From: Anaerolineae bacterium
GTDB taxonomy: Bacteria > Chloroflexota > Anaerolineae > Aggregatilineales > UBA2796
Length of the DNA: 64,000 nucleotides
Assembly (NCBI GenBank): GCA_019637615.1
Contig: JAHBVJ010000001.1
Coordinates: 434,001 to 498,000 of the forward strand
Reading direction: 5' to 3'
How positions within the stretch are numbered: position 1 is the first letter of the stretch; every line of letters begins with the position of its first letter. The notes below the pieces were generated by a model. It had not been told where the DNA came from. It ran no database searches and saw nothing but the letters and a program-made list of their open reading frames with translations. The translations under genes and the position numbers were made by a program. Below, one piece after another: positions 9,365 through 18,339 of this stretch.

Positions 9365-9393
9365 ATTCTAGCATTGGAGCAACGGAAATTCAA
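9365..9393 (-). promoter_or_regulatory. Candidate sigma70 promoter for era
   Basis: On the minus strand, TTGAAT (9393-9388) and TAGAAT (9370-9365) are 17 bases apart. The leader before era would be about 75 bases. Confidence 0.5.
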
Positions 9394-9443
9394 CGCTCAT
9401 CTTGTTCTAGGCTAACTCGACTCGCACTGAGCAGGAATGGATG

Positions 9444-9449
9444 TATAAT
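9444..9449 (+). promoter_or_regulatory. -10 element candidate for the second kinase gene
   Basis: A perfect TATAAT lies 32 bases before the kinase ATG, but no convincing -35 sits 16-18 bases upstream. This would be a weak or activator-dependent promoter. Confidence 0.3.
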
Positions 9450-9481
9450 GACCTCAAAATCCACTTTCTATAAATCCAAAT

Positions 9482-11056
9482 ATGACTGAACTCGTCGGAC
9501 AACAGGTAGGCCAATATCAGGTTCTGGAGCAGATAGGCACGGGCGGGATGGCAACAGTCTACCGTGCATGGCAGACTTCGATGAAACGCGATGTTGCTAT
9601 CAAGGTGCTCAGGACGAATACAACCCGCAATGAAGAGTTCCTACGGCGCTTCTATCACGAAGTTGAGATCATCGCGAGTTTACAGCATCCGCATATCCTC
9701 CCCGTGTACGATTTCGGTGAGCATGATGGGATGCCGTATGTCGTGATGGCGTACCTGACTGGCGGCACTCTCGCTGACTACATGGTGCATCATGGCTCGC
9801 TCAACCTAACGGATGTCAATCGGCTGGTAAAGCAGATCGCGGATGCGTTGGACTACGCGCATAAGAAGGGCATCATTCACCGCGATTTCAAGCCGAGCAA
9901 TGTGTTACTCGATGAACAAGGTAACACATACTTGGCTGACTTCGGCTTGGCGCGTGTCAGTGAAGCACCCGCCAATATCACGGCTGTCGGGAGTGTCGTC
10001 GGGACACCCGCCTATATGGCTCCTGAACAGGCACAATCCGAAAACCTGACTTCCGCTGTGGATGTCTACGCTCTTGGCGTCACGATCTTTCAGATGCTGA
10101 CGGGGCGTGTGCCTTACGAAGCACCTACACTGATGGGCGTGCTGCTGGCCCACATTACGCAGCCGATCCCACAGGTGCGTAACTTCCAGCCGAATCTCCC
10201 GCACGAAGCACAGGTCGTGATCAGCACGGCGATGGCGAAGGCGGTTGAAGAACGCTATCCAACCCCCGGCAGCCTTGCCGCTGCGCTTTCACAGGTGATG
10301 GAGGGCGGGCCGAAACAGGCGCAAGATCCTATTACCGAAAGCCCCGACGCGCTGTTGATGACCAATTTGCATGGTCAGGTGATTTTCTTGGATGAGAACT
10401 GCTTGCATCTGCTGGGACGGCATCACAGCGATGCGCGCTTGATCATCGGCAAACCTTTGTATGAAGTGCTGTCGATATCGAATAAAGTGATCGACAAACT
10501 GATCAGCGATCTGAGCAAGAACGCGCAGGTGACGATTCCACGGTTGGAAGTCAAGGATGCGCAAGGCAGCACGATTGCTGTCGGCGTTAGTGCCATCGCC
10601 ACATATGATGCGAAGAAGAAGTTTGTTGGTGCTGACATTACGCTCCAGCCAACCATTGAAATCAAGCGCGGCGATCTTCAGACGGGCTTCGTAGAGTCGG
10701 ACGAGTATCTGAATACGACCGAGGAATCGTTCCTGCAAAAATATTTCAACATCCAATTGGCGGGTATCCAAGAATTACTCATCCAGATGGGTGGCGCAAA
10801 ACTAGGCAGCAACCTGCAAACGATCTTGAATGAGACGGCGGCGCGTAATTCGTGGCCCTTCAAGATGGATGACAACCAGTTCGGCATCGACGTACGAAGT
10901 GCCAACGCTGACATTTACCGTGCGCTGCTGGCAAAAGCTGTTGCTTACGCCGATACGGTCGTCGGAGAACGCGTCATCAGGAAGCATATCCAAGCCGTGG
11001 AGGCGAAAATCGATGCGCAAACACTAAAAGTGGCAGATGTGCTCCGCTTGCGCTGA
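9482..11056 (+). CDS. Serine/threonine protein kinase with PAS-like domain
   Basis: Soluble Hanks-type kinase of 524 residues, with no membrane helix visible. The kinase domain (about 10-275) has GTGGMATVY, Lys41 in VAIKV, HRDFKPSN, DFGLARV and VVGTPAYMAPEQ. From about residue 289 to 395 there is a PAS-like sensor (ALLMTNLHGQVIFLDENC, later VGADITLQP). The last 100 residues are helical and resemble no domain I know. Putting the PAS after rather than before the kinase is unusual. Its N-terminus (MTELVGQQVGQYQV) resembles that of the kinase at 1630, so they are paralogues. Confidence 0.9.
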   Translation: MTELVGQQVGQYQVLEQIGTGGMATVYRAWQTSMKRDVAIKVLRTNTTRNEEFLRRFYHEVEIIASLQHPHILPVYDFGEHDGMPYVVMAYLTGGTLADYMVHHGSLNLTDVNRLVKQIADALDYAHKKGIIHRDFKPSNVLLDEQGNTYLADFGLARVSEAPANITAVGSVVGTPAYMAPEQAQSENLTSAVDVYALGVTIFQMLTGRVPYEAPTLMGVLLAHITQPIPQVRNFQPNLPHEAQVVISTAMAKAVEERYPTPGSLAAALSQVMEGGPKQAQDPITESPDALLMTNLHGQVIFLDENCLHLLGRHHSDARLIIGKPLYEVLSISNKVIDKLISDLSKNAQVTIPRLEVKDAQGSTIAVGVSAIATYDAKKKFVGADITLQPTIEIKRGDLQTGFVESDEYLNTTEESFLQKYFNIQLAGIQELLIQMGGAKLGSNLQTILNETAARNSWPFKMDDNQFGIDVRSANADIYRALLAKAVAYADTVVGERVIRKHIQAVEAKIDAQTLKVADVLRLR

Positions 11057-11153
11057 ATACACGAGTGCAATTTAGCAGCCCGCCGCGCTTCCAACTGGAA
11101 TGGGTGGCGGTGATTACCACGGAAATTCATGTTTAGTCAAAGGAATAGATGTT

Positions 11154-11450
11154 ATGGATCTCTCAAACCCTCTACCTGCCCTCAATCTGATTCTCGATTT
11201 CGTACTTGTCGGTGCCGCTTTCTGGATGATCGTCGCGGTGCGTGGCGTAGGTGGAATCTTCGGGCGCACGCTCAATCTCATCGTCGCGGGCGCAATCATT
11301 CTAGGGATCGGGCATCTATTTTCGGATTTCACGCTGGGGGTGCTCGGCTGGAGTGGCGATTTTAATAATTTCGTGCATCGGCTGGTGATCCTGCTCGGCT
11401 TTGTCGTGTTGGTGATCGGGTTCCGGCAGTTGTCGGAAATTAAGAAGTAG
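11154..11450 (+). CDS. Small three-helix membrane protein, unknown function
   Basis: The 98-residue protein has three hydrophobic segments (about 8-28, 38-58 and 75-93) separated by short polar turns, and ends in a basic RQLSEIKK. I chose the ATG at 11154, preceded by AAAGGA at about nine bases; an in-frame ATG further upstream lacks a Shine-Dalgarno site. It follows the kinase after 97 bases. No family recognised. Confidence 0.7.
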   Translation: MDLSNPLPALNLILDFVLVGAAFWMIVAVRGVGGIFGRTLNLIVAGAIILGIGHLFSDFTLGVLGWSGDFNNFVHRLVILLGFVVLVIGFRQLSEIKK

Positions 11451-11485
11451 ACGAGCGCCCACGGGTAGCCAAGCACGGACGCATC

Positions 11486-11513
11486 TTGACGCCAGCGGGA
11501 TTGAGGTTATAAT
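11486..11513 (+). promoter_or_regulatory. Promoter of tRNA-Gly
   Basis: TTGACG (11486-11491), 16-base spacer, TATAAT (11508-11513). The expected start of transcription is about five bases before the mature tRNA, typical for stand-alone tRNA genes. Confidence 0.85.
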
Positions 11514-11524
11514 TCCTTCTATCC

Positions 11525-11596
11525 GCGGGTATAGTTCAGCGGTAGAACGGTTGCTTCCCAAGCAACATGTCAGGGGTTCGAGTCCCCTTACCCGCT
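11525..11596 (+). tRNA. tRNA-Gly (anticodon CCC)
   Basis: A complete cloverleaf of 72 nt. The acceptor stem is GCGGGTA/TACCCGC with discriminator T. The D arm is GTTC..GAAC, and the anticodon stem GTTGC/GCAAC holds loop TTCCCAA. The T arm is CAGGGG-TTCGAGT-CCCCTT-like. CCA is not encoded. Decodes GGG. It has its own promoter and terminator. I see no integration-like duplication of its 3' end in this window. Confidence 0.96.
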
Positions 11597-11602
11597 CAAG
11601 CA

Positions 11603-11629
11603 AGCGCCACTTCAACAGTGGCGCTTTTT
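11603..11629 (+). terminator. Intrinsic terminator of tRNA-Gly
   Basis: Stem AGCGCCAC/GTGGCGCT with loop TTCAACA followed by five T's, starting seven bases after the tRNA. Confidence 0.9.
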
Positions 11630-11650
11630 GTTTGCAGGTTCATCATGACG

Positions 11651-14600
11651 TTAGCGCTGAAAGAGTTCAACGCCGGAGAGGTTGGCTAATCCCCCCCCCG
11701 CCACAATGAGCAGATTGCCATCGGTGACATTGACCGTATACGCGCCCAGCCGCTGCCACCAACCCACCGCGCCAGTCGTGACCGAGGGGACATAGACTTG
11801 CCCACCTTGGATAGCAAGCCAGAACGTGGTCGGCGCGTCATTTTCCCAAACCGTCAGATAGACATCATAGGTGCCGTTGGGGACATTGGCAATATTGATG
11901 CTCATATCTGCCGTGCCGTTGGCGTTGTACGAGCAGCGGATCATACGGGCTTTGTTGCCGGACGCGGTGGGACTGAGTGTGACGTTTTGATCGCAGAAGC
12001 CAGTGCCATTAGTGACGGTTACGCCGTTGTTGGCATCACCCGCTTTCCAGACTACATTGCTGATGGTGTACTGCGGCCCGTTCAGATTATAGGCGTTCCA
12101 CAGCGTAGGCACGATGGTTGGTGTGCGTGTGGATGTGCGGGTGCTGGTGGCAGTGCGTGTCGGAGTCAGCGTGCGCGTGGCAGTACCCGTCGTGGTGCCC
12201 GACGGTGTGAAGGTCGTGGACGCAGTAACAACTACGCTTGGCGTGTACGTGGCAGTCGGCGGCAGTGCGCCTAAGCTGTAGACTTCGATGCCGGACAGAT
12301 TCGCCACGCCGCCGGATGTTTGCAGCGTGATCATGCCTGCTGTAACGTTGACCGTCCACGGCCCAAGGCGATCCCATTTTCCGGCGGGGCCAGATTGATA
12401 CGTCTGCACCGATTGACCTTGCAGATAAAACGTGTAGGCGGGTGGATTGGGGTCTGCCCAATCGAGCCACGTATACGCATAAACCTGATAACTACCGTTC
12501 GGAACACCGCTCATGATCACGCTATGCGCCCAATGCTGACGTGAACAGTCAATCATGCTGGCGCGGTTAGCATCAGTAGCAGGCGTCAAGACCTGCCACT
12601 GATTGCAGAAAGCCGTACCATTCGTGGTGAAATTAGGTGTGGTGCCCATGTTGGCTTCCCACGTATGACCGTCGATTACTACTGCCGCCCCACCCATATT
12701 GACGGCGCGATAAAACACAGGACTTAATGAACCTGAAGTCGCGGTGCTGGTAGGGGAAAGCGTGGGCGATGGTGTGTTGCTAGTAGTTGCCGTACTCGAT
12801 GGGCTGGCTGTTACGCTCGGCGTATAGGTCAGCGTCGTTGTAGACGTTGACGTCGCTGTGCTAGTGATGCTCGGCGTGAACGTAGGTAGCGGCGTGCTGG
12901 TATCTGATGGCAGTGCCGTTTCGGTTGGCACATCGGTTGCAGTTGTTGTCCATGTAGCAGTTGGCGTGTGCGTTGCCGTGTTAGTGATGCTCGGCGTGGA
13001 CGTAGGTAGCGGGGTGCTGGTTTCCGTTGGCAGTGCCGTTTCGGTTGGCGTATCGGTCGCTGTTGCCGTCAGCGTTGCCGTGAGGGTGTTCGTGGCGGGA
13101 TTGGTGGCGCTCGGTGTAAAGGTCGCTGAAGGCGTGTTTGTCTCTGTCGGTAAAGCGGTCTCGGTCGATGTCGCGGTGGGCGTTACAGTGAGTGTCGCGG
13201 TTGATGTACGCGTTTCGGTACTGGTCGCGCTCGGCGTGAACGTCTCACAAAAGTCACCGCATCCGCCGCCAGATTGAGAAGGGACGACGGTAGGCGTGAG
13301 CGTTTTTGAGGGTGTCGCGCTCACAGTCGGTGTGGATGTGCGGGTGAGCGTGCGTGTCACGGTGGGAGTATTCGTCCGCGTGATGGAAGCCGTAAAGGTG
13401 ACAGATGGCGTGTTCGAGGCAGTCGAAGTGGGCAGTGTTCCCAACGCATAGACTTCGATGCCGGATAGATTTGCCAAACCACCATTGGTCTGCACCGTGA
13501 TCGTGCCCGCCGTGACATTAGCTGTCCACGGGCCAAGGCGATCCCATTTACCGACGGGGCCAGATTGATAATTCGTCTGAACAAGCTGGCCTTGCACGTA
13601 GAAGCTGTAAGCAGGCGGGTTCGGATCAGCCCAGTCTAACCATGTGTAGACGTAAACCTGATAACTGCCGTTCGGGACGCCGCTTATCACGGCGTTATGC
13701 GCCCAATGCTGACGCGAACACTGGATCATGCTGGTGCGCTTGGCATCAGTGGTCGGCGTGATTGTTTGCCACGTAGCGCAAAAAGCCGTGCCAAGCGTGG
13801 TGAAGTTCGGAGTAGTACCTGTGTTGGCTTCCCACGTGTGACCATCGACTACAATCGCCGCGCCGCCCAAGTTGATCGCGCGGTAAAAGACCGAACTAGA
13901 GCCGTCCGCCGTTGTTGTCATCGTCGGGGTGGCGCTGGCGGCAGGGCTGGCGGATGCGTTGACGGTCGGTGTAGCAGTACGCGTAAAGGTCGCGGTGACG
14001 GCACTGGTGTTCGTCCGCGTCGGGCTAGGCGTATTGGTCGGGAGCATTGCGCCGGAAAGCAGCGGCGTGAGCGCGGCATACCAACGGTTAGCGATAAACG
14101 TTTCGCCTGCCAAAGTGGGATGCACGTTGTCATATGTCATGGTGACGGGATCGAAGCCAGTCGCCATGTCCACCACGTAGACAGGCGAATTGGCGGTAGT
14201 TTCATCGGCGGCTAATTGCGGGATCAGCGCGTTGAGGCCGCTGACGCTCGGTGAGCCGGACTGATTATGCGGGATGATTTGCGCCAGCAGGATTTTGACT
14301 TGTGGGTTGACGGCTTGCAGGGCACGAATGATGTTACGCAGATCGGTGATGGTGCTGGCGTTGGTCTGCCCTTGAAAGATGTCATTACTGCCGAGGTGAA
14401 TCAAAACGATGTTTGGCTGCGCGGCGGTCGCCCACGGCGTGATATTGGCAAGGATTTGATCCGCACGCCAGCCCCAATGTCCTTCGTGATCGAGGTCAAA
14501 ATCGGGATGCGGCGGGCCACCGAAATAATTGGTGTTCAGACTGCCGACAAAATCGACATTGTAAGGCACATTGGTGAGCTGCTGCCATAACGGACGGCGA

Positions 14601-14773
14601 TACGAGTCGTGATCGTTCGCGCCTTGCGTGATCGAGTCGCCAAGCGGCATGATGCGTACTGGCGACTGTGAACGCACAGGCCGCAGATCGGACAGCCCGA
14701 AGACAGCCGTGAATACCAGCAATACCAGTGTGACGAGCCGCCACCTGTGCGCCCAAGTATGAATAGATTGCAA
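11651..14773 (-). CDS. Secreted SGNH/GDSL hydrolase with three repeated malectin-like modules
   Basis: Exported 1040-residue protein with an N-terminal signal segment (about 10-36). The SGNH esterase domain (about 38-245) has IMPLGDSITQG with Ser47 as nucleophile, HLGSNDIFQ, and DNVHPTLAG carrying the catalytic Asp/His. Then come three modules of about 150 residues (about 293-445, 686-835 and 890-1040), each with WEAN or VVWKAGD, a conserved Cys pair, NGSYQVYVY-like strands and GG(L/V)ANLSGIE(V/L). They look like malectin- or CBM-type carbohydrate-binding folds, by inference. Thr/Ser/Pro linkers separate them. The first two modules are nearly identical at DNA level. Likely deacetylates or de-esterifies a surface or environmental glycan. 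Last gene of a minus-strand run after the GH and GT39 genes. Confidence 0.88.
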   Translation of the reverse strand: MQSIHTWAHRWRLVTLVLLVFTAVFGLSDLRPVRSQSPVRIMPLGDSITQGANDHDSYRRPLWQQLTNVPYNVDFVGSLNTNYFGGPPHPDFDLDHEGHWGWRADQILANITPWATAAQPNIVLIHLGSNDIFQGQTNASTITDLRNIIRALQAVNPQVKILLAQIIPHNQSGSPSVSGLNALIPQLAADETTANSPVYVVDMATGFDPVTMTYDNVHPTLAGETFIANRWYAALTPLLSGAMLPTNTPSPTRTNTSAVTATFTRTATPTVNASASPAASATPTMTTTADGSSSVFYRAINLGGAAIVVDGHTWEANTGTTPNFTTLGTAFCATWQTITPTTDAKRTSMIQCSRQHWAHNAVISGVPNGSYQVYVYTWLDWADPNPPAYSFYVQGQLVQTNYQSGPVGKWDRLGPWTANVTAGTITVQTNGGLANLSGIEVYALGTLPTSTASNTPSVTFTASITRTNTPTVTRTLTRTSTPTVSATPSKTLTPTVVPSQSGGGCGDFCETFTPSATSTETRTSTATLTVTPTATSTETALPTETNTPSATFTPSATNPATNTLTATLTATATDTPTETALPTETSTPLPTSTPSITNTATHTPTATWTTTATDVPTETALPSDTSTPLPTFTPSITSTATSTSTTTLTYTPSVTASPSSTATTSNTPSPTLSPTSTATSGSLSPVFYRAVNMGGAAVVIDGHTWEANMGTTPNFTTNGTAFCNQWQVLTPATDANRASMIDCSRQHWAHSVIMSGVPNGSYQVYAYTWLDWADPNPPAYTFYLQGQSVQTYQSGPAGKWDRLGPWTVNVTAGMITLQTSGGVANLSGIEVYSLGALPPTATYTPSVVVTASTTFTPSGTTTGTATRTLTPTRTATSTRTSTRTPTIVPTLWNAYNLNGPQYTISNVVWKAGDANNGVTVTNGTGFCDQNVTLSPTASGNKARMIRCSYNANGTADMSINIANVPNGTYDVYLTVWENDAPTTFWLAIQGGQVYVPSVTTGAVGWWQRLGAYTVNVTDGNLLIVAGGGLANLSGVELFQR
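12262..12720 (-). repeat. Module-B coding repeat in the SGNH protein gene
   Basis: Encodes the second carbohydrate-binding-like module. Long stretches match 13427-13893 almost base for base (for example GACTTCGATGCCGGA and CCAAGGCGATCCCATT), indicating a recent intragenic duplication. Confidence 0.75.
13427..13893 (-). repeat. Module-A coding repeat in the SGNH protein gene
   Basis: Encodes the first carbohydrate-binding-like module; direct-repeat partner of 12262-12720. The third module (about 11651-12105) is more diverged. Confidence 0.75.
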
Positions 14774-14882
14774 TGAACACGCGCCCTTTGTCGCTGGCGA
14801 ATATCTCGATCAGTCCACAATTTTCACAGTTTAGCCACGAAAACTATCAATCACATAAAATTTCACGCGTGGTGACGGGTCA

Positions 14883-16823
14883 TCAACTGACCGAAATGGT
14901 GGTCAAAACCAATGTGTCACTCTGACCAATGGGTAGTCGTTGCAGTGGATCGCCGCTGTCGTACAAACCAATGATGACGCGGTACGTGCCAGCGGACGCG
15001 GTCAGTGGGATCACGAGTCCGTGCGTGTCGATCACAGGCATATCAGGTTGCCATGTAGTGGTGATGGCGAGGTAGTTACCCGGTTCGCTGTCGCGCTGCG
15101 TGAGTATCCCGCCATTAGAATCCAGCACGTGGATGAAGACTTTGTAGCGCTTGTCGAGTGGTCTGTCTGTCTGCCACGTGAGCGACAGTGCCAGTACATC
15201 ACCGGGATGCAGCGATGTGGCGCTGATCTCAGCTTTTTCCAGCGTGATCGCTTCGCCAAAATGCGTAGGCGGCAGATCAAGCGGCATCAGCGAGGTCGGC
15301 GGCGTGGCATATTGGACGAAGCGCACATCACCAAACCTTGGCGAGGCGATCTCGTAGGTTTGCTCAGTCAGCGTTTTTTCAACGACACGGTTCGGATCGC
15401 GCTCGGATTCGCCCCAGTACAACACGAACAAGCGTCGGTGCTGCGTGATCACGTCGGTGACTTCCTTGATCGTCGCGGCGTCATCACCGCCCAGGCCGCG
15501 CGGGATCGGGTAGATCGGCGCGGAGCCGTGATAATAGTAACGGAAGACCTCTTCCTGATTGGGCGCGTCCAGCAAGATCACATCGTCGGCCTGCGGGGCG
15601 CTGCTGATGAATTGCGCCATCGTGCGATAATCGGGGCGGGCATAGCGCGGATCATTGTACAACGCGGGTAAGGCTTCAGTCGTCACCGAGAACAAGCCTA
15701 GCAGCCCGATGCCAGCAACGATACGGGGCAGCGCTTCGGTGAGGATGAATAAGTTAGGCGAACCGAGCTGCCAGAGCAGCCACAGCCCACGCCCGATGAT
15801 CAAGGCAACTGCGATCTGCACGGGCAGCAAAAATTTCAGATTGGCTTCGCGGAATAGCCCTAAGGCGAAGAACGGCAGCACCGAGATCGCGATCCACACG
15901 AAGGGCAGACTGCGCCGCCACCACGACGGCAGACGCAAGGTGAGCCAATCGGGCAAGAGAGAGGCCACTGCAAACAGGCCAAGCAGCAAATACAGCCACC
16001 ACGACACATTTACTGCCGTTTTGCCTAATGTCAGCCATTGGATGAGTGTACCCGCCCCTGTTGCGAACTCGACCGCTTCGCCCGTGCGAGGCCATTGGCT
16101 GACCTGCCGCCATGCATCCCCAAGCTGCGGCAAAAACAGCGCGATGGTGAGCAGATTGAGCGCCACGTAGCGCAGCACAAGGCGCGTGCGTGGCGTGCCA
16201 TTCTGGTGGACGGCAAGGCGCACCACGAGCATCACCCCTTGCGTAAGCATGACGAACGGGAACACATACTGCGTGTATAAGCCCGCTGCATTGATCAGCG
16301 CAAGAGGCAGTACCCGCCGCCAGCGGGGACGTTCCATCCAACGCACGAAGGCCAGCATCGAAGCCGCCGCGAACAACGTCAACCATGCATACATGCGCGT
16401 TTCCTGCGCATAGTAGATGCTGAAGGTATTGATCGTGACTAGCAGCGCCGCCATGATGCCGACGCCCTTTGCGAATAACTGCTTGCCGAGCGCGTAGACG
16501 CACACCACCGTTAGCACGCCCGCGAAAGCCGACAACGACCGCAGCGCCAATTCACTCTCGCCAACGAGGGAAATCCAGCCCTTGAGCAGCAGATAATAGC
16601 CGGGGGGATGAATGTCCAAGCGCGAAGTAGCGATCAGATCGGGGACGGTGCGCTGCGCCAGCCGGAGTGAGTTGCCCTCGTCGTTCCACAACGACTGATG
16701 ATCGATCTGATAAAAGCGCAAATAAGCAGCCAACAGAATGAGCAGCAGCGGCGTAATCTTCCACAGCGCACGCCGAGTCGAGTCGCTCCACAAAGAACTG
16801 AGCCAACCAAGCAGCGGATTCAT
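14883..16823 (-). CDS. GT39-like (ArnT/PMT-type) membrane glycosyltransferase
   Basis: The 646-residue protein has about 10-12 hydrophobic segments in the first 400 residues. It has the GT39 hallmark: an acidic pair in the first outer loop (SLWNDEGNSLRLAQ), followed by DIHPPGYYLLLKGW. Family members transfer sugars from polyprenyl-phosphate donors to lipids or proteins on the outer face of the membrane; the acceptor here is unknown. The last about 200 residues form a soluble beta-rich domain. It overlaps the upstream glycosidase-like gene by 4 bases (ATGA), so translation is coupled. Confidence 0.87.
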   Translation of the reverse strand: MNPLLGWLSSLWSDSTRRALWKITPLLLILLAAYLRFYQIDHQSLWNDEGNSLRLAQRTVPDLIATSRLDIHPPGYYLLLKGWISLVGESELALRSLSAFAGVLTVVCVYALGKQLFAKGVGIMAALLVTINTFSIYYAQETRMYAWLTLFAAASMLAFVRWMERPRWRRVLPLALINAAGLYTQYVFPFVMLTQGVMLVVRLAVHQNGTPRTRLVLRYVALNLLTIALFLPQLGDAWRQVSQWPRTGEAVEFATGAGTLIQWLTLGKTAVNVSWWLYLLLGLFAVASLLPDWLTLRLPSWWRRSLPFVWIAISVLPFFALGLFREANLKFLLPVQIAVALIIGRGLWLLWQLGSPNLFILTEALPRIVAGIGLLGLFSVTTEALPALYNDPRYARPDYRTMAQFISSAPQADDVILLDAPNQEEVFRYYYHGSAPIYPIPRGLGGDDAATIKEVTDVITQHRRLFVLYWGESERDPNRVVEKTLTEQTYEIASPRFGDVRFVQYATPPTSLMPLDLPPTHFGEAITLEKAEISATSLHPGDVLALSLTWQTDRPLDKRYKVFIHVLDSNGGILTQRDSEPGNYLAITTTWQPDMPVIDTHGLVIPLTASAGTYRVIIGLYDSGDPLQRLPIGQSDTLVLTTISVS

Positions 16824-18133
16824 GGGCGCTTTCCGTAACGCTCTTGCGCATAGGCTTTCATGGCGTCGTAGACAGGCAGCGGCGTGAAATCCGGCTCAAC
16901 CATGCGGAAGTAGTAGAAGCTTTGATTCTTCTCGTAGTCGGCGGGACGCTTGAAGTACCAGTACGAGATCACGCCGACGAAAGGCCACTCGGTGCGGGCG
17001 CGTTCATAGGCTTCGACGGCATAACGCGCGGCTTGTTCATCCGTCACTTGCCCGAAGCGGTTGAGGTCGGCAATGTCGGGCGAGTTCGGCACAGGATTCC
17101 ACGCCATTTCCCCGATCCAGATCGGTTTGCTGGCGTCCTGATTGGCGACCATCAAATCACGCAACCACAGCACATGGGCGAAGTTCAACTGCGTGATGCG
17201 CATCCGCTGATCGGTGGGGCCGCTGAACAGCCCGTAGCCCTGTGCGCCGAGGATGTCGAAACAGCCTTGCGCACCCGCCTGATACATGCGCTGCAAAAAG
17301 ACCAGATCGTTCAGGTTCGTCCCGCTGATGTCCAAGGTAGGCGCTAACGCTCCGCTCAGAACGATGGCGGCGGGATCGGCGGCTTTGATGGCCTTATACG
17401 CGCGGCATAACAGATCGGTGTAGGCTTCGGGGTTGACGGGCTGCTGACCCCATTCTGGGTAGATATTCGGCTCGTTCCAAATCTGGTAATAGCCAATGCG
17501 CCCTTTGTAGCGCGCCGCCAACACGCCCGCGAAATTGGCGAAATCTTGCGGATCGGTGGGCGGCGCGAAGCTCGGCATGGCCTCGGCGGGTTGCGCCCAC
17601 GTGGGCACGGAACCAAGACGGGCGATGATCTTCAACTGGTGCTGCTCTGCCAAGTCCACGATATTGTCGTATTTATCCCAACCACTGATGGCATCTTTCA
17701 CGCCGTCGCCGTTTACATCGTTGCGGTCATCGGTGAAATTGCCACGACCGTTAATCTCGATGTCATCCCAGCGGAATTGCTGCCGAATCCACGCGAAGCC
17801 AGCCTCTTGAATCATCTGCAAAGATTGTTCGCGCTTGGCAGGTTCGACCTCCAAGTCGAGGAAGGTGTTGATGCCGAGTGGATTCTCGACGGGATACTGC
17901 GTGATCTGATCATTGGCGGTCATGGGTTGCCGACGCGTCAGATTGCCAAGGTAGCCGACGAAGGCATAGACCTGCTTGAAGGGTTCTTCTTCGCCCGTGG
18001 ATCTGTACAGGATACGCCACGCCAGCCCCTTGTAATGCAGATCGAGCACGAGACCGACGGTGAGCATAAGCACCACAAGGCCAGTGACGATCAGGATGCG
18101 CTGCTGATTGCGAGATAAAGTGAGTTTCATCAT
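16820..18133 (-). CDS. Membrane-anchored glycoside hydrolase-like protein (clan GH-A)
   Basis: The 437-residue protein has an N-terminal signal anchor (about 12-32) and then a TIM-barrel glycosidase-like domain. Visible catalytic signatures are YYQIWNEPNIYPEW (NEP, acid/base Glu) and PIWIGEMAWNP (nucleophile Glu), consistent with clan GH-A families such as GH39 or GH5. It is not assignable to one family by eye. An EF-hand-like acidic loop (DRNDVNGDGVKD) precedes the barrel core. Two adjacent ATGs (18133 and 18130) are possible starts. ATGA overlap with the downstream GT39 gene links hydrolysis and transfer in one surface-glycan unit. Confidence 0.85.
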   Translation of the reverse strand: MMKLTLSRNQQRILIVTGLVVLMLTVGLVLDLHYKGLAWRILYRSTGEEEPFKQVYAFVGYLGNLTRRQPMTANDQITQYPVENPLGINTFLDLEVEPAKREQSLQMIQEAGFAWIRQQFRWDDIEINGRGNFTDDRNDVNGDGVKDAISGWDKYDNIVDLAEQHQLKIIARLGSVPTWAQPAEAMPSFAPPTDPQDFANFAGVLAARYKGRIGYYQIWNEPNIYPEWGQQPVNPEAYTDLLCRAYKAIKAADPAAIVLSGALAPTLDISGTNLNDLVFLQRMYQAGAQGCFDILGAQGYGLFSGPTDQRMRITQLNFAHVLWLRDLMVANQDASKPIWIGEMAWNPVPNSPDIADLNRFGQVTDEQAARYAVEAYERARTEWPFVGVISYWYFKRPADYEKNQSFYYFRMVEPDFTPLPVYDAMKAYAQERYGKRP

Positions 18134-18140
18134 GCACAGA

Positions 18141-18146
18141 ATTATA
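18141..18146 (-). promoter_or_regulatory. -10 element seven bases from the start codon (possible leaderless mRNA)
   Basis: On the minus strand TATAAT ends seven bases before the first ATG of the glycosidase-like gene, so transcription would begin at or next to the start codon. No good -35 was found. Confidence 0.35.
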
Positions 18147-18339
18147 GCGTTGATGCGGATAGCCGAACCGCAACGCTTACCCTACCAACGGCGCGCTAAC
18201 TGGTGATTTCTCTGAAAAATCTATGCTGACGAGAGACGCACGAGAGTTCGTACTTAGCTTCACGCCAACGCATTTAGATTCATTTGTTCGTAAATATTGA
18301 TGTATACTTTGTTCTGTCTGCATTTGGGAAGAGGAAGGC

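Noticed and set aside
12858..13277. Plus-strand reading frame opposite the esterase linker
   Set aside because: It is the antisense of a Thr/Pro repeat and yields a low-complexity Val/Ser/Gly protein, an artefact of the repeat.
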